From contig NZ_PVNG01000029.1 of the NCBI RefSeq assembly GCF_003001935.1, positions 1 through 64,000 on the forward strand: DNA of 64,000 nucleotides, written 5' to 3'. Of the stretch, positions 24,757 to 33,754 are shown piece by piece (position 1 is the first letter of the stretch; each line of letters starts with the position of its first letter). Source of the stretch: Nonomuraea fuscirosea. Its GTDB lineage: Bacteria; Actinomycetota; Actinomycetes; Streptosporangiales; Streptosporangiaceae. The notes beneath the pieces were generated by a model. It did no database searches, was not told the origin of the DNA, and was given only the letters and a program-made list of their open reading frames with translations. Made by a program: the position numbers and the translations under genes.

Positions 24757-25821
24757 TTAGCGGAGGGCGGGTTCGGGGGCGAGGGGTGGGCCGTCGGGGA
24801 GGCCGTCAGGGGCGCGCCAGGTGGCGAGGAAGCCCTCGGCCACGGCGCACGAACCCGCGAACGGCCCGTCAGGATGCTCAAGCGCCGTGCTGGTGAGCCC
24901 GGCGACCCGCTTCTCCACCAGGGCCCGGGCGGAGGCGGCGTCGGTGACCTCACGGGTGCGTTCCGAGAGGTAGCCGATCGTGGCGCCGGCCCCGCAGACG
25001 AAGTCCGCCAGCGTCATGACGCCACGCTCCCGCAGCGTACGCAGGCCGCCGTCCGTGTACGGGACGTTCGCCGCCGGGGCGACGACACGGGCGCGGACCC
25101 CGGCGGCTCGCCCGGCGGTCAGGGTGCCGGTGCGCGCGCCGGGCACGAGCACGTCCGCCGCCACCTCGTACAGTGCCTCGGCCGGATGCACGGGCAGCCC
25201 GAGCCGCTCCACGCAGGCGTCGCCGTGCTCGGCCCGCAGGTCCTCCAGAGCGGCCACGTCCAGCCCCGCCGGGTCGGTCACGCACCCGCGCAGCGTCGAC
25301 AGCGCCACGATCCGCGCGCCCCGCCGCACGGCCTCCCGCACGACGGCGCCGCCCACCTTGCCGAACCCCTCGACCGCGAGCGTCCGCCCGTCCAGGCCGC
25401 CGAGCGCCGTCTCCGCCGCGACCACCACCCCCAGCCCGGTCACCATCGTGTCCACCAGCTCGCCGCCGACCTCCTGATGCATCACCGCGTCGGGACGGTA
25501 ACCGGGCAGCGGCGCGAAGTCCTGCGTACGGGTGCCCAGGTCGGAAGCCGTCAGGAAGTCCCCCTTCTCGACCAGCGGGGTGATCTCCCGGCAGTAGCGG
25601 GCCACAGTGGCCTCCCGGTCCGCGGGCTCGGCCCGCAGCACCGCCTTGGCGCCGCCGATCCGTTCGCCCAGCACGGCCAGCTTGTACGTCATCGCCCGCG
25701 CGAGCAGCCCCGCCTCGCCGGGGGTCACGTCGGGGGCCAGCCGGGTGCCGCCCGCGCTGGTCGGGCAGTCAAGGTCGAAGGCGATGTACCCGTCCACCGA
25801 GGCGAGCTCCACGATCCTCAT
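24757..25821 (-). CDS. Glu/Leu/Phe/Val dehydrogenase family protein
   Basis: A 354-aa amino-acid dehydrogenase-like protein. Substrate-domain motifs: ARAMTYKLAVLGERIGGAK, where the MTYK and GGAK lysines are the expected substrate-binding and catalytic residues, and LGTRTQDF. The NAD domain starts at LAVEGFGKVGGAVV. The order and length match leucine/valine dehydrogenases, which oxidatively deaminate branched-chain amino acids. Exact specificity is uncertain. The ATG at 25821 begins MRIVELAS. Monocistronic-looking. Confidence 0.8.
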   Translation of the reverse strand: MRIVELASVDGYIAFDLDCPTSAGGTRLAPDVTPGEAGLLARAMTYKLAVLGERIGGAKAVLRAEPADREATVARYCREITPLVEKGDFLTASDLGTRTQDFAPLPGYRPDAVMHQEVGGELVDTMVTGLGVVVAAETALGGLDGRTLAVEGFGKVGGAVVREAVRRGARIVALSTLRGCVTDPAGLDVAALEDLRAEHGDACVERLGLPVHPAEALYEVAADVLVPGARTGTLTAGRAAGVRARVVAPAANVPYTDGGLRTLRERGVMTLADFVCGAGATIGYLSERTREVTDAASARALVEKRVAGLTSTALEHPDGPFAGSCAVAEGFLATWRAPDGLPDGPPLAPEPALR

Positions 25822-25909
25822 GCGCGCTCCTCACATCGTCCGATCGGCGCCGCCCGGAAGAGGACGGCGCCTGCCGACCAATCTCGACGCCAACCCGCGC
25901 CCTGTCCAT

Positions 25910-25960
25910 CGCGGCACCAAGAAATTCGCGGCACCAAGACATTCGCAGCACCACGCAAAC
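25910..25960. repeat. 17-bp imperfect triple repeat
   Basis: Three consecutive 17-bp units (25910-25926, 25927-25943, 25944-25960) share CGCGGCACCAAGA-ATT; the third is degenerate. They are intergenic between the dehydrogenase start and the MDMPI-type gene stop. Confidence 0.7.
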
Positions 25961-26022
25961 CGCCCGCAACGCCGCCGGCCACCGTCGGCGGACCCGCGTG
26001 AGAACGGAACCGGGCGTCCGAC

Positions 26023-26769
26023 CTACTGCGTCGCCTCCTTCAGCAGGTCGCGCAGCCGTCGCACCAGTCCTGGATCGCCGTCGAAGGTCAGCGTCGCGTC
26101 GTCCGCCCGCCGCCACAGCCACAGCAGCACATCCTGGGGCGCGCCCGAGATCGACGCCTCTCCCGGCGCGTCGTCCCCGGCGACCTCGACGCCCGAGGCG
26201 GCCAGGCGGACGAGCCAGCCGTTCGCTCCCGTTGTGATCGACACCGTGCGCCCGTCCGCGCCGGCCAGGGCATCGCCGAAGTCCTCCGGCCACTGGCGGG
26301 AGGCGAAGGCGAGGAAGGTCACGAGGATCTCGTCGATGCCGTCCACCGCCAGGTCGGCCGGGATCGGCATGATGGGTTCGCCGGCCGCCAGCTCGGCGTC
26401 CACCCGGTGCACCGCCGTCTCCAGCGCCATCCTGCGGGCCCAGAAGCCGACGGTCTGGTCGGGGTCGTACCACGTCAGCGCCTGCTCCTCCGGCGGCCGG
26501 GAGGCGAGCTCGCCACGCAGCTCGGCCATGGCGCGGTTCAGGTACGCCGCCGGCCCGTTCGGATCCGGCTCGGGTGGCCAGGGCTTCGGCCAGGCGCCGC
26601 GGCGCATCGTCTCGACCTTGTGCAGGAACGTGTCGCCGACATGCTTGAGCAGGTCGGCGGTGGTCCACCCGGGGCAGCGGGGCACCGGGGCGGCGAGGTC
26701 ACGGGTGGCGGTGTCGCGCAGCCGCGCGTAGTCCAGCTCGATGAGGTCCAAGTACCGGCGCTGATCCAT
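26023..26769 (-). CDS. Maleylpyruvate isomerase-family mycothiol-dependent enzyme
   Basis: A 248-aa protein of the MDMPI_N/DinB-fold family found in mycothiol-producing actinobacteria. N-terminal signature: VPRCPGWTTADLLKHVGDTF, where the His is a metal ligand; RRMALETAVHRVDAEL supplies the Glu and second His. The C-terminal domain (ISGAPQDVLLWLWRR) is the typical SCP2-like lid. Members are predicted thiol-dependent isomerases or transferases; the substrate is not known. The ATG at 26769 is chosen because upstream residues are not family-like. Confidence 0.82.
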   Translation of the reverse strand: MDQRRYLDLIELDYARLRDTATRDLAAPVPRCPGWTTADLLKHVGDTFLHKVETMRRGAWPKPWPPEPDPNGPAAYLNRAMAELRGELASRPPEEQALTWYDPDQTVGFWARRMALETAVHRVDAELAAGEPIMPIPADLAVDGIDEILVTFLAFASRQWPEDFGDALAGADGRTVSITTGANGWLVRLAASGVEVAGDDAPGEASISGAPQDVLLWLWRRADDATLTFDGDPGLVRRLRDLLKEATQ

Positions 26770-26934
26770 GCGGCAAGTCAAACACGGGCGCCCGGACGTG
26801 GCACCGCTGCCGGTTGCCCTGGCGTACCGGCCCAGCACCCGGCACCCTCGTGCGCCGCTGAACGACGACGGCCGCCACCGCCCTGGAGTGGCGGTGACGG
26901 CCGGTGCGAAGACCGCGGGGGAGTGCTCGCCGGA

Positions 26935-28401
26935 TCAGTGGGCGGGCCAGGCGGGGCCGTCGTGCTCGCCGGTGTCGGGCGCGCGGGCCGGAAGGAGCAG
27001 GGCGGCGACGACCACGGCCACGGACAGCGCCGCGCCGATGATGAACGCCAGCCGCATGCCGCCCAGGTCGGCCAGGCCCTCGCTGACTCCGGCGGCGGTC
27101 AGGGCCTCGGCTCGCGCGCTCATCACGGTGATCACGAGCGCGGTGCCGAAGGCCGCCGCCACCTGCTGCAGCGTGCTCAGGATCGAGCTGCCGTGGGAGT
27201 AGAGCCGCGGCGGGACCGCGCCGAGCCCGAGGGTGAAGACGGGGGTGAAGGTCGCGGCCAGGCTCACCATCAGCAGCGCGTGCAGGCCGAGGATCTGCCA
27301 GAACGGCATCGTCATCGATACCTGGGTGAAGCCGGTGAGCGCGAGCATGATGCCGATCGCGCCGGGCACCACCAGCACCCGGCCGCCGAACCGGTCGAAC
27401 AGGCGGCCGACCGTCGGGCCGAGCAGCCCCATCGCCAGGCCGCCCGGCATCACCAGGAGCCCGGTCTCCAGGGCGCTGAGCCCGCGCAGGCTCTGCAGGT
27501 AGAGCGGCAGCAGGATCATCGAGCCGAGCATCGCCATGAAGGCCACCGACAGGAGGATCAGCGAGACGGTGTAGGTGCGCTGGCGCAGCGTGCGCAGGTC
27601 GAGCAGCGGCACGCCGTGCTTCTGCAGCCAGAGCTGGCGCAGGACGAAGCCGAGGATGGTGACCAGCCCGCCCACCACGATCGCGACGGCCACGCCGGCG
27701 TCGCCGCCCTCGAACCGGCTGAGCCCGTAGACCAGGCCGCCGAAACCGGCCGCGGCCGTCACCACGCTGAACCAGTCGATGCTGCCGCGCTCGGTCTCGC
27801 CGACATTCTCCAGCCGCTTCAGGCCGCCCCACGCGATCAGGGCGGCGATGGGCAGCACCGCGGCGAACAGCAGGCGCCAGGACCCGAACTGCAGGATCAC
27901 GCCGGAGACCGTCGGGCCCATCGCGGGCGCGACCGACATGGCCAGGGTGACGTTGCCCATCACCCGGCCGCGGTCCTCCTCGGGCACCACGCGCATCAGG
28001 GTGGTCATCAGCAGCGGCATCATCACGGCCGTCCCGGACGCCTGGACGATCCGGGCGACCAGCAGCACGGCGAACGACGGCGCCGCCATGGCCAGCGCGG
28101 TGCCGAGCAGGAACAGCCCCATCGCGGTGGCGTAGGCGGCCCGGGTGGACACCCGCTGGAGGAACCAGCCGGTGATCGGGATGACCGCGGCCATGGTCAG
28201 CATGAAAGCGGTGGAAAGCCACTGCGCGGTCTGCTCGGTGATGTGCAACGCCGCCATCAGCCCGGGGATGGCGTTGATCATGATCGTCTCGTTGAGGATG
28301 ACCACGAACGTGGCCAGCACCAGCAGCCGGATCACGGGCGGCGTGCGGCCGGACGCGGCGGCCGCGGGCTTGGCGGGTGAGTCGAGCTCTGAGATGGTCA
28401 C
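26935..28401 (-). CDS. DHA2-family MFS multidrug efflux transporter
   Basis: An integral membrane exporter of about 488 aa with ~14 hydrophobic segments. Motif C-like AMSVAPAMGPTVSGVIL and the motif-A region RVSTRAAYATAMG place it among EmrB/QacA-type DHA2 antiporters (H+-driven drug or metabolite export). A GTG at 28401 with GAGG five bases upstream is preferred. An ATG at 28482 without a ribosome site would add 27 residues. No cognate regulator sits beside it. Confidence 0.85.
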   Translation of the reverse strand: MTISELDSPAKPAAAASGRTPPVIRLLVLATFVVILNETIMINAIPGLMAALHITEQTAQWLSTAFMLTMAAVIPITGWFLQRVSTRAAYATAMGLFLLGTALAMAAPSFAVLLVARIVQASGTAVMMPLLMTTLMRVVPEEDRGRVMGNVTLAMSVAPAMGPTVSGVILQFGSWRLLFAAVLPIAALIAWGGLKRLENVGETERGSIDWFSVVTAAAGFGGLVYGLSRFEGGDAGVAVAIVVGGLVTILGFVLRQLWLQKHGVPLLDLRTLRQRTYTVSLILLSVAFMAMLGSMILLPLYLQSLRGLSALETGLLVMPGGLAMGLLGPTVGRLFDRFGGRVLVVPGAIGIMLALTGFTQVSMTMPFWQILGLHALLMVSLAATFTPVFTLGLGAVPPRLYSHGSSILSTLQQVAAAFGTALVITVMSARAEALTAAGVSEGLADLGGMRLAFIIGAALSVAVVVAALLLPARAPDTGEHDGPAWPAH

Positions 28402-28695
28402 GGAACCTCGTTCGGGGTCGTCGGGGGAGAACCGGTGGTCGCCGGGGAGCCGGGCTTCGGTTTCACAAGAAGTGGTCGTCATGTACAGACTGACCGGCCC
28501 CACCGACAAAACTCATCGGCCGCGCCCAACGATGAGGCATGAAGTGGGAAATGTCACCCGAATTACCGCCGCTGCCTCGCAGCTCATGCCCGCGATTCCC
28601 CTGATGCGAAAGTCCTGCCGCGCCGCCCGGACCCGTCCCCCTCAGACGCCCCGCCGCCCGTCCGGCTGGGCACCGTACGGGCCGTGCGGACGCCG

Positions 28696-28729
28696 GCCGG
28701 CTCCGCTCATCGCGCTGAGCGGAGCCGGC
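28696..28729 (-). terminator. Strong hairpin terminator after the 55-aa peptide gene
   Basis: Perfect 14-bp stem (28696-28709 with 28716-28729) and a 6-nt loop, 22 bp past the stop codon of the small secreted-peptide gene. It may also terminate from the other side. Confidence 0.75.
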
Positions 28730-28750
28730 GCCGCACCTCGGCCCCTCCGG

Positions 28751-28918
28751 TCAGAGACCGGCCGACTTCACCAGACGGCAACTGTCGACCAGCTCACCCA
28801 CCGCCAGGGAGGTGACCGAGCAGAGGGCGGGCCGCTTGAGGGAGCGGGTGTCGACCGGAGCCGCCGACGTGAACAGGATGGCGAGAGCGCCGGCGGCGAT
28901 CACTGTGAGTGTTTTCAT
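28751..28918 (-). CDS. Small secreted peptide, two Cys (55 aa)
   Basis: MKTLTVIAAGALAILFTSAA is a textbook signal peptide (one Lys, hydrophobic core, small residues), with cleavage likely near TSAAP. The mature part of ~35 residues is basic and holds two Cys (C33, C48) that could form a disulfide; it ends CRLVKSAGL. No Shine-Dalgarno is evident before the ATG at 28918. A strong hairpin terminator follows. No family is recognised; signalling or antimicrobial roles are only possibilities. Too short for standard ORF cut-offs. Confidence 0.5.
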   Translation of the reverse strand: MKTLTVIAAGALAILFTSAAPVDTRSLKRPALCSVTSLAVGELVDSCRLVKSAGL

Positions 28919-28967
28919 GGCAACAGTATGCAGTCACTCGCGAGGTGGCGGACGCCGCTCGCTCCGG

Positions 28968-29324
28968 TCAGGCGAGGGCGGCGAGTGCTGCGTCGAGGTC
29001 GTCGTAGAGGGGCAGGACCTTGGCCAGGCCGGTGATCCACATGATCTTCGCGCGGCGGTAGTCGACGCCGATGAGGGCGAACTTGCCGCCGGCGGCCTGG
29101 CTGGCCTGCCAGTGGTGGATGATCAGGCCGAGGGCGCGGGAGTCCATGAAGACGGCGCCGGCGAGGTCGAGGATGATGGAGGTGCCGGCCTGGTCGAGGT
29201 GGTCGGCGAACTGCTGGCGGGTGGTGGCGTCCAGCACTCCCTCCACGGTGATCACGGCGATGTCGCCGGCCGTGGACGACGTCAGGCGCAGCGGTGCGGG
29301 GGCGGGAGTCTCGCCGGCGGACAT
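28968..29324 (-). CDS. STAS-domain anti-sigma factor antagonist
   Basis: A ~118-aa single STAS domain. The phosphorylatable Ser is in AVFMDSRALGL, in the loop conserved in SpoIIAA/RsbV proteins. Such proteins bind an anti-sigma kinase when unphosphorylated and release the sigma factor. ATG 29324 follows GGCGGGG; GTG 29330 and ATG 29327 are in-frame alternatives. No kinase or sigma gene is adjacent. It is one of three STAS proteins in this window but less similar to the other two than they are to each other. Confidence 0.85.
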   Translation of the reverse strand: MSAGETPAPAPLRLTSSTAGDIAVITVEGVLDATTRQQFADHLDQAGTSIILDLAGAVFMDSRALGLIIHHWQASQAAGGKFALIGVDYRRAKIMWITGLAKVLPLYDDLDAALAALA

Positions 29325-29394
29325 CATCACCCCGCCATCGTATCGAGGCCACCGCCGGCCGCTCCGAGGCCACTGCCGGCTGCTCCGCGGCCGC

Positions 29395-30180
29395 CTACTG
29401 GTGCGGAGGGCGCGGAACGTCCACGCCGGCCGCGCGCAGGTGCGCCTCGATCAGCGTGTTCAGCCGGGCGAGGGACGGCTCCCGGTCCTCCCCGTGGTGG
29501 TCGATCACCCCGTACCGGGCGTCCGCGTCGGGCCGCCGCCGCACCTCGGCGGGCATCGCCAGCCGCGCGGGATCGGCCAGCAGCCGGCCCGCCATCGCGG
29601 CCGCCAGCTCCTCGATCCGCGGGTCCTCGGGATCCCAGGATTTCGCGTCCCAGCCCTGCTTGGTCAGCTCGACGAACTCGGGATCGCCGAGCCAGTCCTC
29701 GAGCCGGGACAGGAAGCTGTCGAGGATCTCCGGGATCAGCGCCCGCGTCAGCACCATGGCCTCGCGCTGCGTGTCCACGTAGTCGGCGGCGAAGCCGAGG
29801 GCGGTCAGCCGGTCGAGGAGCGCGCAGGCCCGGTCGGGCAGCAGGGCCCGGTCGCCCTGGTCGAGCCGGCGCAGCGTGTCGCGGCGCGCGATCAGGTCCT
29901 CGATGCGTTCGGTGAGCCGCCGGTCCACGTCGTCCAGCGCGGCGGTGAACCGTACGGGATCGGCGTCGAGCAGGTCGCCGATCTCGGCCAGCGGCACCCC
30001 CGCCCCGGCCAGGGTGCGGGCCTGGACCAGCCGGAGCAGGTCGGCCGACCGGTAGCGCCGGTAGCCGGAACCGTCGCGTTCCGGCTCGGCGACCAGGCCG
30101 AGCCGGTGATAGTGCCGCACCGTCTTGATCGTGACGCCGGCGAACGCGGCCGCCTGGCCGATGGTGAGCCCGCCGGTCAT
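29395..30180 (-). CDS. MerR family transcriptional regulator
   Basis: A 261-aa regulator. The N-terminal MerR wHTH (LTIGQAAAFAGVTIKTVRHY then HRLGLV, GYRRY) is followed by a coiled-coil dimerisation helix and a TipAS-like or unclassified effector domain of ~150 aa. ATG 30180 is chosen because the HTH then begins at residue ~5. It is divergent from a serine hydrolase gene, and a TGACCT-T-AGGTCA palindrome lies between. The effector is unknown. Confidence 0.85.
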   Translation of the reverse strand: MTGGLTIGQAAAFAGVTIKTVRHYHRLGLVAEPERDGSGYRRYRSADLLRLVQARTLAGAGVPLAEIGDLLDADPVRFTAALDDVDRRLTERIEDLIARRDTLRRLDQGDRALLPDRACALLDRLTALGFAADYVDTQREAMVLTRALIPEILDSFLSRLEDWLGDPEFVELTKQGWDAKSWDPEDPRIEELAAAMAGRLLADPARLAMPAEVRRRPDADARYGVIDHHGEDREPSLARLNTLIEAHLRAAGVDVPRPPHQ

Positions 30181-30282
30181 CAGCGGGCCATCGAGTACGG
30201 GTCGCGGCAGGTCACAGGGTCGAGAATAGCCCGTTTCCACCCGGCTGATCGCGCCGTCGCCGAGGGCCGGAGCGCGAGGCGG

Positions 30283-30302
30283 TTGACCTTGACCTTAGGT
30301 CA
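30283..30302. promoter_or_regulatory. MerR-type promoter/operator
   Basis: A TTGACC -35-like element (30283-30288) is followed by the perfect palindrome TGACCT-T-AGGTCA (30290-30302). MerR regulators bind palindromes in the long -35/-10 spacer and activate; here that would drive the serine hydrolase gene at 30412. Confidence 0.6.
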
Positions 30303-30411
30303 GGGCCCACGCTGATCGCAGGCCGCCGCCACGGGGCCGCTCGCAGGGCCGGGGCGCGGCCACGCTTCCCGTCCGCGCTGAACATCTCTTCCGCTGAGAC
30401 AAGGATTGATC

Positions 30412-31545
30412 ATGAACGAGTCCCTTCGTACCGTCGAGAACACCGCCGCCGCACAGGACCGCCCGGACCTGCGCAAGGCGATCGAGTCGTTCGTCGACTA
30501 CGGTTTCGCCGGCGTGCAGCTGCGTGTGCACGACGAGCGCGGTCACTGGGCCGGCAGCGCAGGCGTGAGCGAGCTGGGCGGGAGCGCAACTCCGCCGATC
30601 GACGGTCACTTCAGGATCGGCAGCGTCACCAAGACCTTCACCGCCGCCCTGATGCTGCAGCTGGTCGCCGAGGACAGGATCGGGCTGGACACCCCGGTGG
30701 CCGGCCGCCTGCCCGAGTTCGAGCTGGACCCGCGGATCACGGTGCGGATGCTGCTCCAGCACACCAGCGGCCTGTTCAACTTCACCGGCGAGTTCTCCCC
30801 GGACGGGACGCAGCTGGCCGGCGGCGTGGCCGGCGTGGGCAAGGAGTGGCTGGACAACCGGGACCGGACCTATCGGCCGGAAGAGCTGGTACGGATGGCG
30901 CTGTCCCAGCCGGCCAGGTTCGAGCCGGGAACGCGCTGGAGCTACTCCAACACCAACTACGTGCTGGCCAGGCTGCTGATCGAGCAGGTCGCCGGCCGCC
31001 CGTACGGGGAGGAGATGCGGCGGCGCATCCTGGAGCCGCTCGGGCTGAGCGGCACCGTGGTGCCCGAGGACTCGCCGGAGCTCCCCGAGCCGCACGCGCA
31101 CGGCTACTACCCGTACGAGGACGGCGACGGCTGGCACGTGGCCGACACCACCCGCTTCAACCCCTCGTGGATCTCCGCCGCCGGCGACATGATCTCGACC
31201 ACCCAGGACCTGCACACGTTCTTCTCGGCGCTGATGGGCGGCCGGCTGCTGCCGGCGCCGCTGCTGGCCGAGATGTGCACGCCGGACCCCACCATGGGCT
31301 ACGGCCTCGGGGTGTTCGTGGAGCGCACGGACGGCGGAGGCACGATCGTCCAGCACAACGGCGGCTTCTGGGGCTGGGCGACGCTCATGTACGCCACGCC
31401 CGACGGCAGCAGGACCATGACCGGCTCGCTGACGTTCGGGGACTCCCAGGTGGACTGGGTCGCCATGGCCGAGGCGATGGAGCAGGTGAAGCGGCAGCTC
31501 GTCACGGCGGTCTTCGACGGCGGCCCCGACGCGCCGACGGCCTGA
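30412..31545 (+). CDS. Serine hydrolase, beta-lactamase/esterase (class C-like) family
   Basis: A 377-aa enzyme of the beta-lactamase/transpeptidase fold. The catalytic SxxK is in GSVTKTFTA, the second motif in WSYSNTNY (YxN), and the third is HNGG in place of KTG. It has no signal peptide, so it is probably cytosolic, resembling EstB-type esterases or D-aminopeptidases rather than a secreted beta-lactamase. The ATG at 30412 follows AAGGA. It is divergent from MerR, which probably controls it through 30283-30302. Confidence 0.87.
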   Translation: MNESLRTVENTAAAQDRPDLRKAIESFVDYGFAGVQLRVHDERGHWAGSAGVSELGGSATPPIDGHFRIGSVTKTFTAALMLQLVAEDRIGLDTPVAGRLPEFELDPRITVRMLLQHTSGLFNFTGEFSPDGTQLAGGVAGVGKEWLDNRDRTYRPEELVRMALSQPARFEPGTRWSYSNTNYVLARLLIEQVAGRPYGEEMRRRILEPLGLSGTVVPEDSPELPEPHAHGYYPYEDGDGWHVADTTRFNPSWISAAGDMISTTQDLHTFFSALMGGRLLPAPLLAEMCTPDPTMGYGLGVFVERTDGGGTIVQHNGGFWGWATLMYATPDGSRTMTGSLTFGDSQVDWVAMAEAMEQVKRQLVTAVFDGGPDAPTA

Positions 31546-31580
31546 GCCCGGCCGCGCGGGCGTGCCGCGCCAGAGCCGAG

Positions 31581-31613
31581 CCGGGCCAGAGCCGGGCCAG
31601 GGCCGGGTCAGTG
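31581..31613. repeat. 11-bp tandem repeat
   Basis: Three 11-bp units (CCGGGCCAGAG type; the third degenerate) lie between the serine hydrolase stop and the convergent GDPD-like gene. Confidence 0.6.
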
Positions 31614-31645
31614 TCCGCGCGCCTGCTCGCCGCCCGGCCAGGCGA

Positions 31646-32437
31646 TCACTGGCACTTGCCCACGAGCCACGAGCGGAGCTGGGACGGGTAGTCGGTGGCC
31701 ATCCGCTTGGCGCCGCTCTGGAGCGCCTGGTTCCACGCGCTCTCGTTCAGCCGCCAGGAGGGCGGCGGCTCCTCCCACTTGGTGACGTCGGGCCAGACGG
31801 GGCCGCCGCTCAGCACCTGCGTCATGCCCGCGGCGGTCACCCGCCGCCGCAGCTCGGCGGAGACGCCGCTGTCGTGGGAATACAGGATGATCTCCTGCGA
31901 CCGGTAGTTCTCCCTGACGGGGTCGAGCACCTCGGCCCAGGCCCGCGCCTTGATCGCGGCGTCCGCGTGGAACAGCGACTGCTTGCCCTCCGGCTTGACC
32001 TCCACCATCCCGATCATGCCGGCCGACCTCATCGCGGCCAGCCACTGACGGAACGTGTGCACCCTTTCGCCCTCGAACGGGCCGCGCGTGATGGTGCGCC
32101 CGTCGAGCCGGGTGTCGCCGCTGGCCCACCAGATCTCGGTGATGTTCTTCTTCGTGCCGGTCAACCCCCAGGTCGAGGTGTTGTGCCACATGACGGCCTT
32201 GGTGCCGTCCCTGGTGAGCTGCAGGTCGGCCTCGACGCCCGCCGCGCCCCACGCCTTGTACTGGCGGATGGCGGCCGGGTTGTTGGGCTGGCGGATCTGG
32301 TCCCGTTCCCAGGCGTCGGCGCCGGTGGGGTAGCCGCCGTGCCCGAAGATCTGCGGGCACGCGGGCAGCGCGGCCGACGGGGCGGTGAGTAACGAGGCCA
32401 GCAGGAACGCGGCGAGGGGGACTGCCACAGCACGCAC
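31646..32437 (-). CDS. Secreted glycerophosphodiester phosphodiesterase-like protein
   Basis: A 263-aa exported TIM-barrel protein. The signal peptide (AVAVPLAAFLLASLLTAPSAA) is followed by a GDPD-type N-terminus: IFGHGGYP (catalytic His), VEADLQLTRDG (metal-binding Glu/Asp), VMWHN (second His) and MVEVKPEGK. The family hydrolyses glycerophosphodiesters from lipids or teichoic acids. The C-terminal region is divergent, so a related PI-PLC-like role is possible. The GTG at 32437 follows GAAAGG. Confidence 0.8.
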   Translation of the reverse strand: MRAVAVPLAAFLLASLLTAPSAALPACPQIFGHGGYPTGADAWERDQIRQPNNPAAIRQYKAWGAAGVEADLQLTRDGTKAVMWHNTSTWGLTGTKKNITEIWWASGDTRLDGRTITRGPFEGERVHTFRQWLAAMRSAGMIGMVEVKPEGKQSLFHADAAIKARAWAEVLDPVRENYRSQEIILYSHDSGVSAELRRRVTAAGMTQVLSGGPVWPDVTKWEEPPPSWRLNESAWNQALQSGAKRMATDYPSQLRSWLVGKCQ

Positions 32438-32521
32438 CTTTCGATCTTGTCGTCAGTGCACGACACTGTCCCACAGCACGCTCGCGCCGGGCATCAGGTG
32501 ACGATCGCGTTCCCGGCCCGG

Positions 32522-32899
32522 CTACGACCGCAGCCGTTTCGAGCCGGCTTCGAGGTCGCGTACGGCCGCGACGGCCTCCGTCACGTCGGCGTGGATGTTC
32601 AGGGCGTCCCACACGCCGGTGAGCTGCAGGATCCGCGCCGGAAGATCCTGGACGGCGGCCAGGTGCAGCGTGCCGCCCTCCCGGCGGATGTCGGCGTGCA
32701 CCAGCAGCAGCACCTGCAGGCCCATGCTGTCCATGAACGTCAGCCCGGCCAGATCGAGGATCAGGGGACGGCCGCGCCGCCGCTCCCGGCTGATGAAGGA
32801 CTCGAGCCGGCCGACGTTGGTGGCGTCGAGCTCGCCCGACACGACGATCAGGGCGCCGGCGGCCAGCGAGCGGCAGCGGACACCGAAGGGAGGAGACAT
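32522..32899 (-). CDS. STAS-domain anti-sigma factor antagonist
   Basis: A ~125-aa STAS protein (MSPPFGVRCR start; GTG at 32968 is an alternative). The phosphoacceptor Ser is in GLTFMDSMGLQVLL. The C-terminal LQLTGVWDALNIHADVTEAV closely parallels the STAS protein at 46060 (LRITGVWDTLDIHDSVAEAV), so the two are recent paralogues. It is probably part of a partner-switching cascade with kinases encoded elsewhere. Confidence 0.85.
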   Translation of the reverse strand: MSPPFGVRCRSLAAGALIVVSGELDATNVGRLESFISRERRRGRPLILDLAGLTFMDSMGLQVLLLVHADIRREGGTLHLAAVQDLPARILQLTGVWDALNIHADVTEAVAAVRDLEAGSKRLRS

Positions 32900-32968
32900 G
32901 GAGGTCTCGTCGCGGGCGTTCAGCTGATCGACGAGTGCGCGAGAGAGATGAACACGAGCGATCCCCAC

Positions 32969-33319
32969 AGTAGGCCGGCCTCATGGTGACGTCGGCGACG
33001 CCGTCACCGTTGACGCTACGGCCGAAGCGGGTCGCGGGAAAGGGATTTGGCCATAAGATCTTCAGCCGTCCGGCCGTCTATCCGCCTTTCGCGGTAAAGG
33101 CCACCATTTCCGGTGGCTCGGCGGTTCGGTGGTGCATTTCTCCATGCTTTTCCGGCGGTGACCAGGGCCGGATGCGGCGCTCGTCACGCGGTCACGGGTT
33201 CGGGTTCGATCGATCAAAGTTTCTTGATTGTCCCTGCCGGGGTGGCGCGCGGCGTGCTGTCGAATGCGGAATTACTTTCAATCTTGCTCCCTGTAAGGGC
33301 CCGATCGAAAGGAATTTTC
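32969..33319. other. Non-coding region upstream of a secreted-protein gene
   Basis: No convincing gene. The composition is less GC-rich than the surroundings. A small inverted repeat ATCAA-AGTTTC-TTGAT lies at 33213-33228, and a GAAAGGA ribosome site precedes the ATG at 33320. The rest shows nothing recognisable. Confidence 0.6.
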
Positions 33320-33727
33320 ATGCTTCGTCGTACTGTGTCAGGGGCCTTCGCCCTGACGGTCGCCAGCCTCATCGCGGCAGCGGTTTCGCCCGCGCACGCC
33401 GAGCAGAGTGGCGCGCACCAGCGCCCGGCGACGTTCTACGACAGCGCCGCCGCCATCGTCAACGCCGACGGCAGCCTGAACAAGGGCACGAACGTCGTCA
33501 GGTCGTGGCTGGCGGCCACCGGCCGGTACTGCGTCCAGCTCGCCCACTCGGTGGAGGCGCCCGACGCGCTCATCCAGCTCACGCCGCGCGACCCGCGGCG
33601 CCTGCCGCACATCGCCTACCGCAACCCGTCCGCGACCTGCGACCACCACAACACGATCACCGTCAACGTGTACGACACCAACACGGGCCGCCTGGCCGAC
33701 GGCGGATTCGACCTGCTGGCGCTCTGA
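33320..33727 (+). CDS. Secreted protein of unknown function (135 aa)
   Basis: Signal peptide MLRRTVSGAFALTVASLIAA with a probable AHA cleavage site, then a ~108-residue mature domain with two Cys (in RYCVQLAHS and SATCDHHN) likely to form a disulfide. It contains VVRSWLAATGRYCVQL and NTITVNVYDTNTGR. No family is recognised. The ATG at 33320 has a GAAAGGA site eight bases upstream. Upstream residues in the same frame are not coding-like. Monocistronic, with a long leader. Confidence 0.75.
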   Translation: MLRRTVSGAFALTVASLIAAAVSPAHAEQSGAHQRPATFYDSAAAIVNADGSLNKGTNVVRSWLAATGRYCVQLAHSVEAPDALIQLTPRDPRRLPHIAYRNPSATCDHHNTITVNVYDTNTGRLADGGFDLLAL

Positions 33728-33754
33728 CCGGTGACCCTGACGTCCGGAGGCCCG

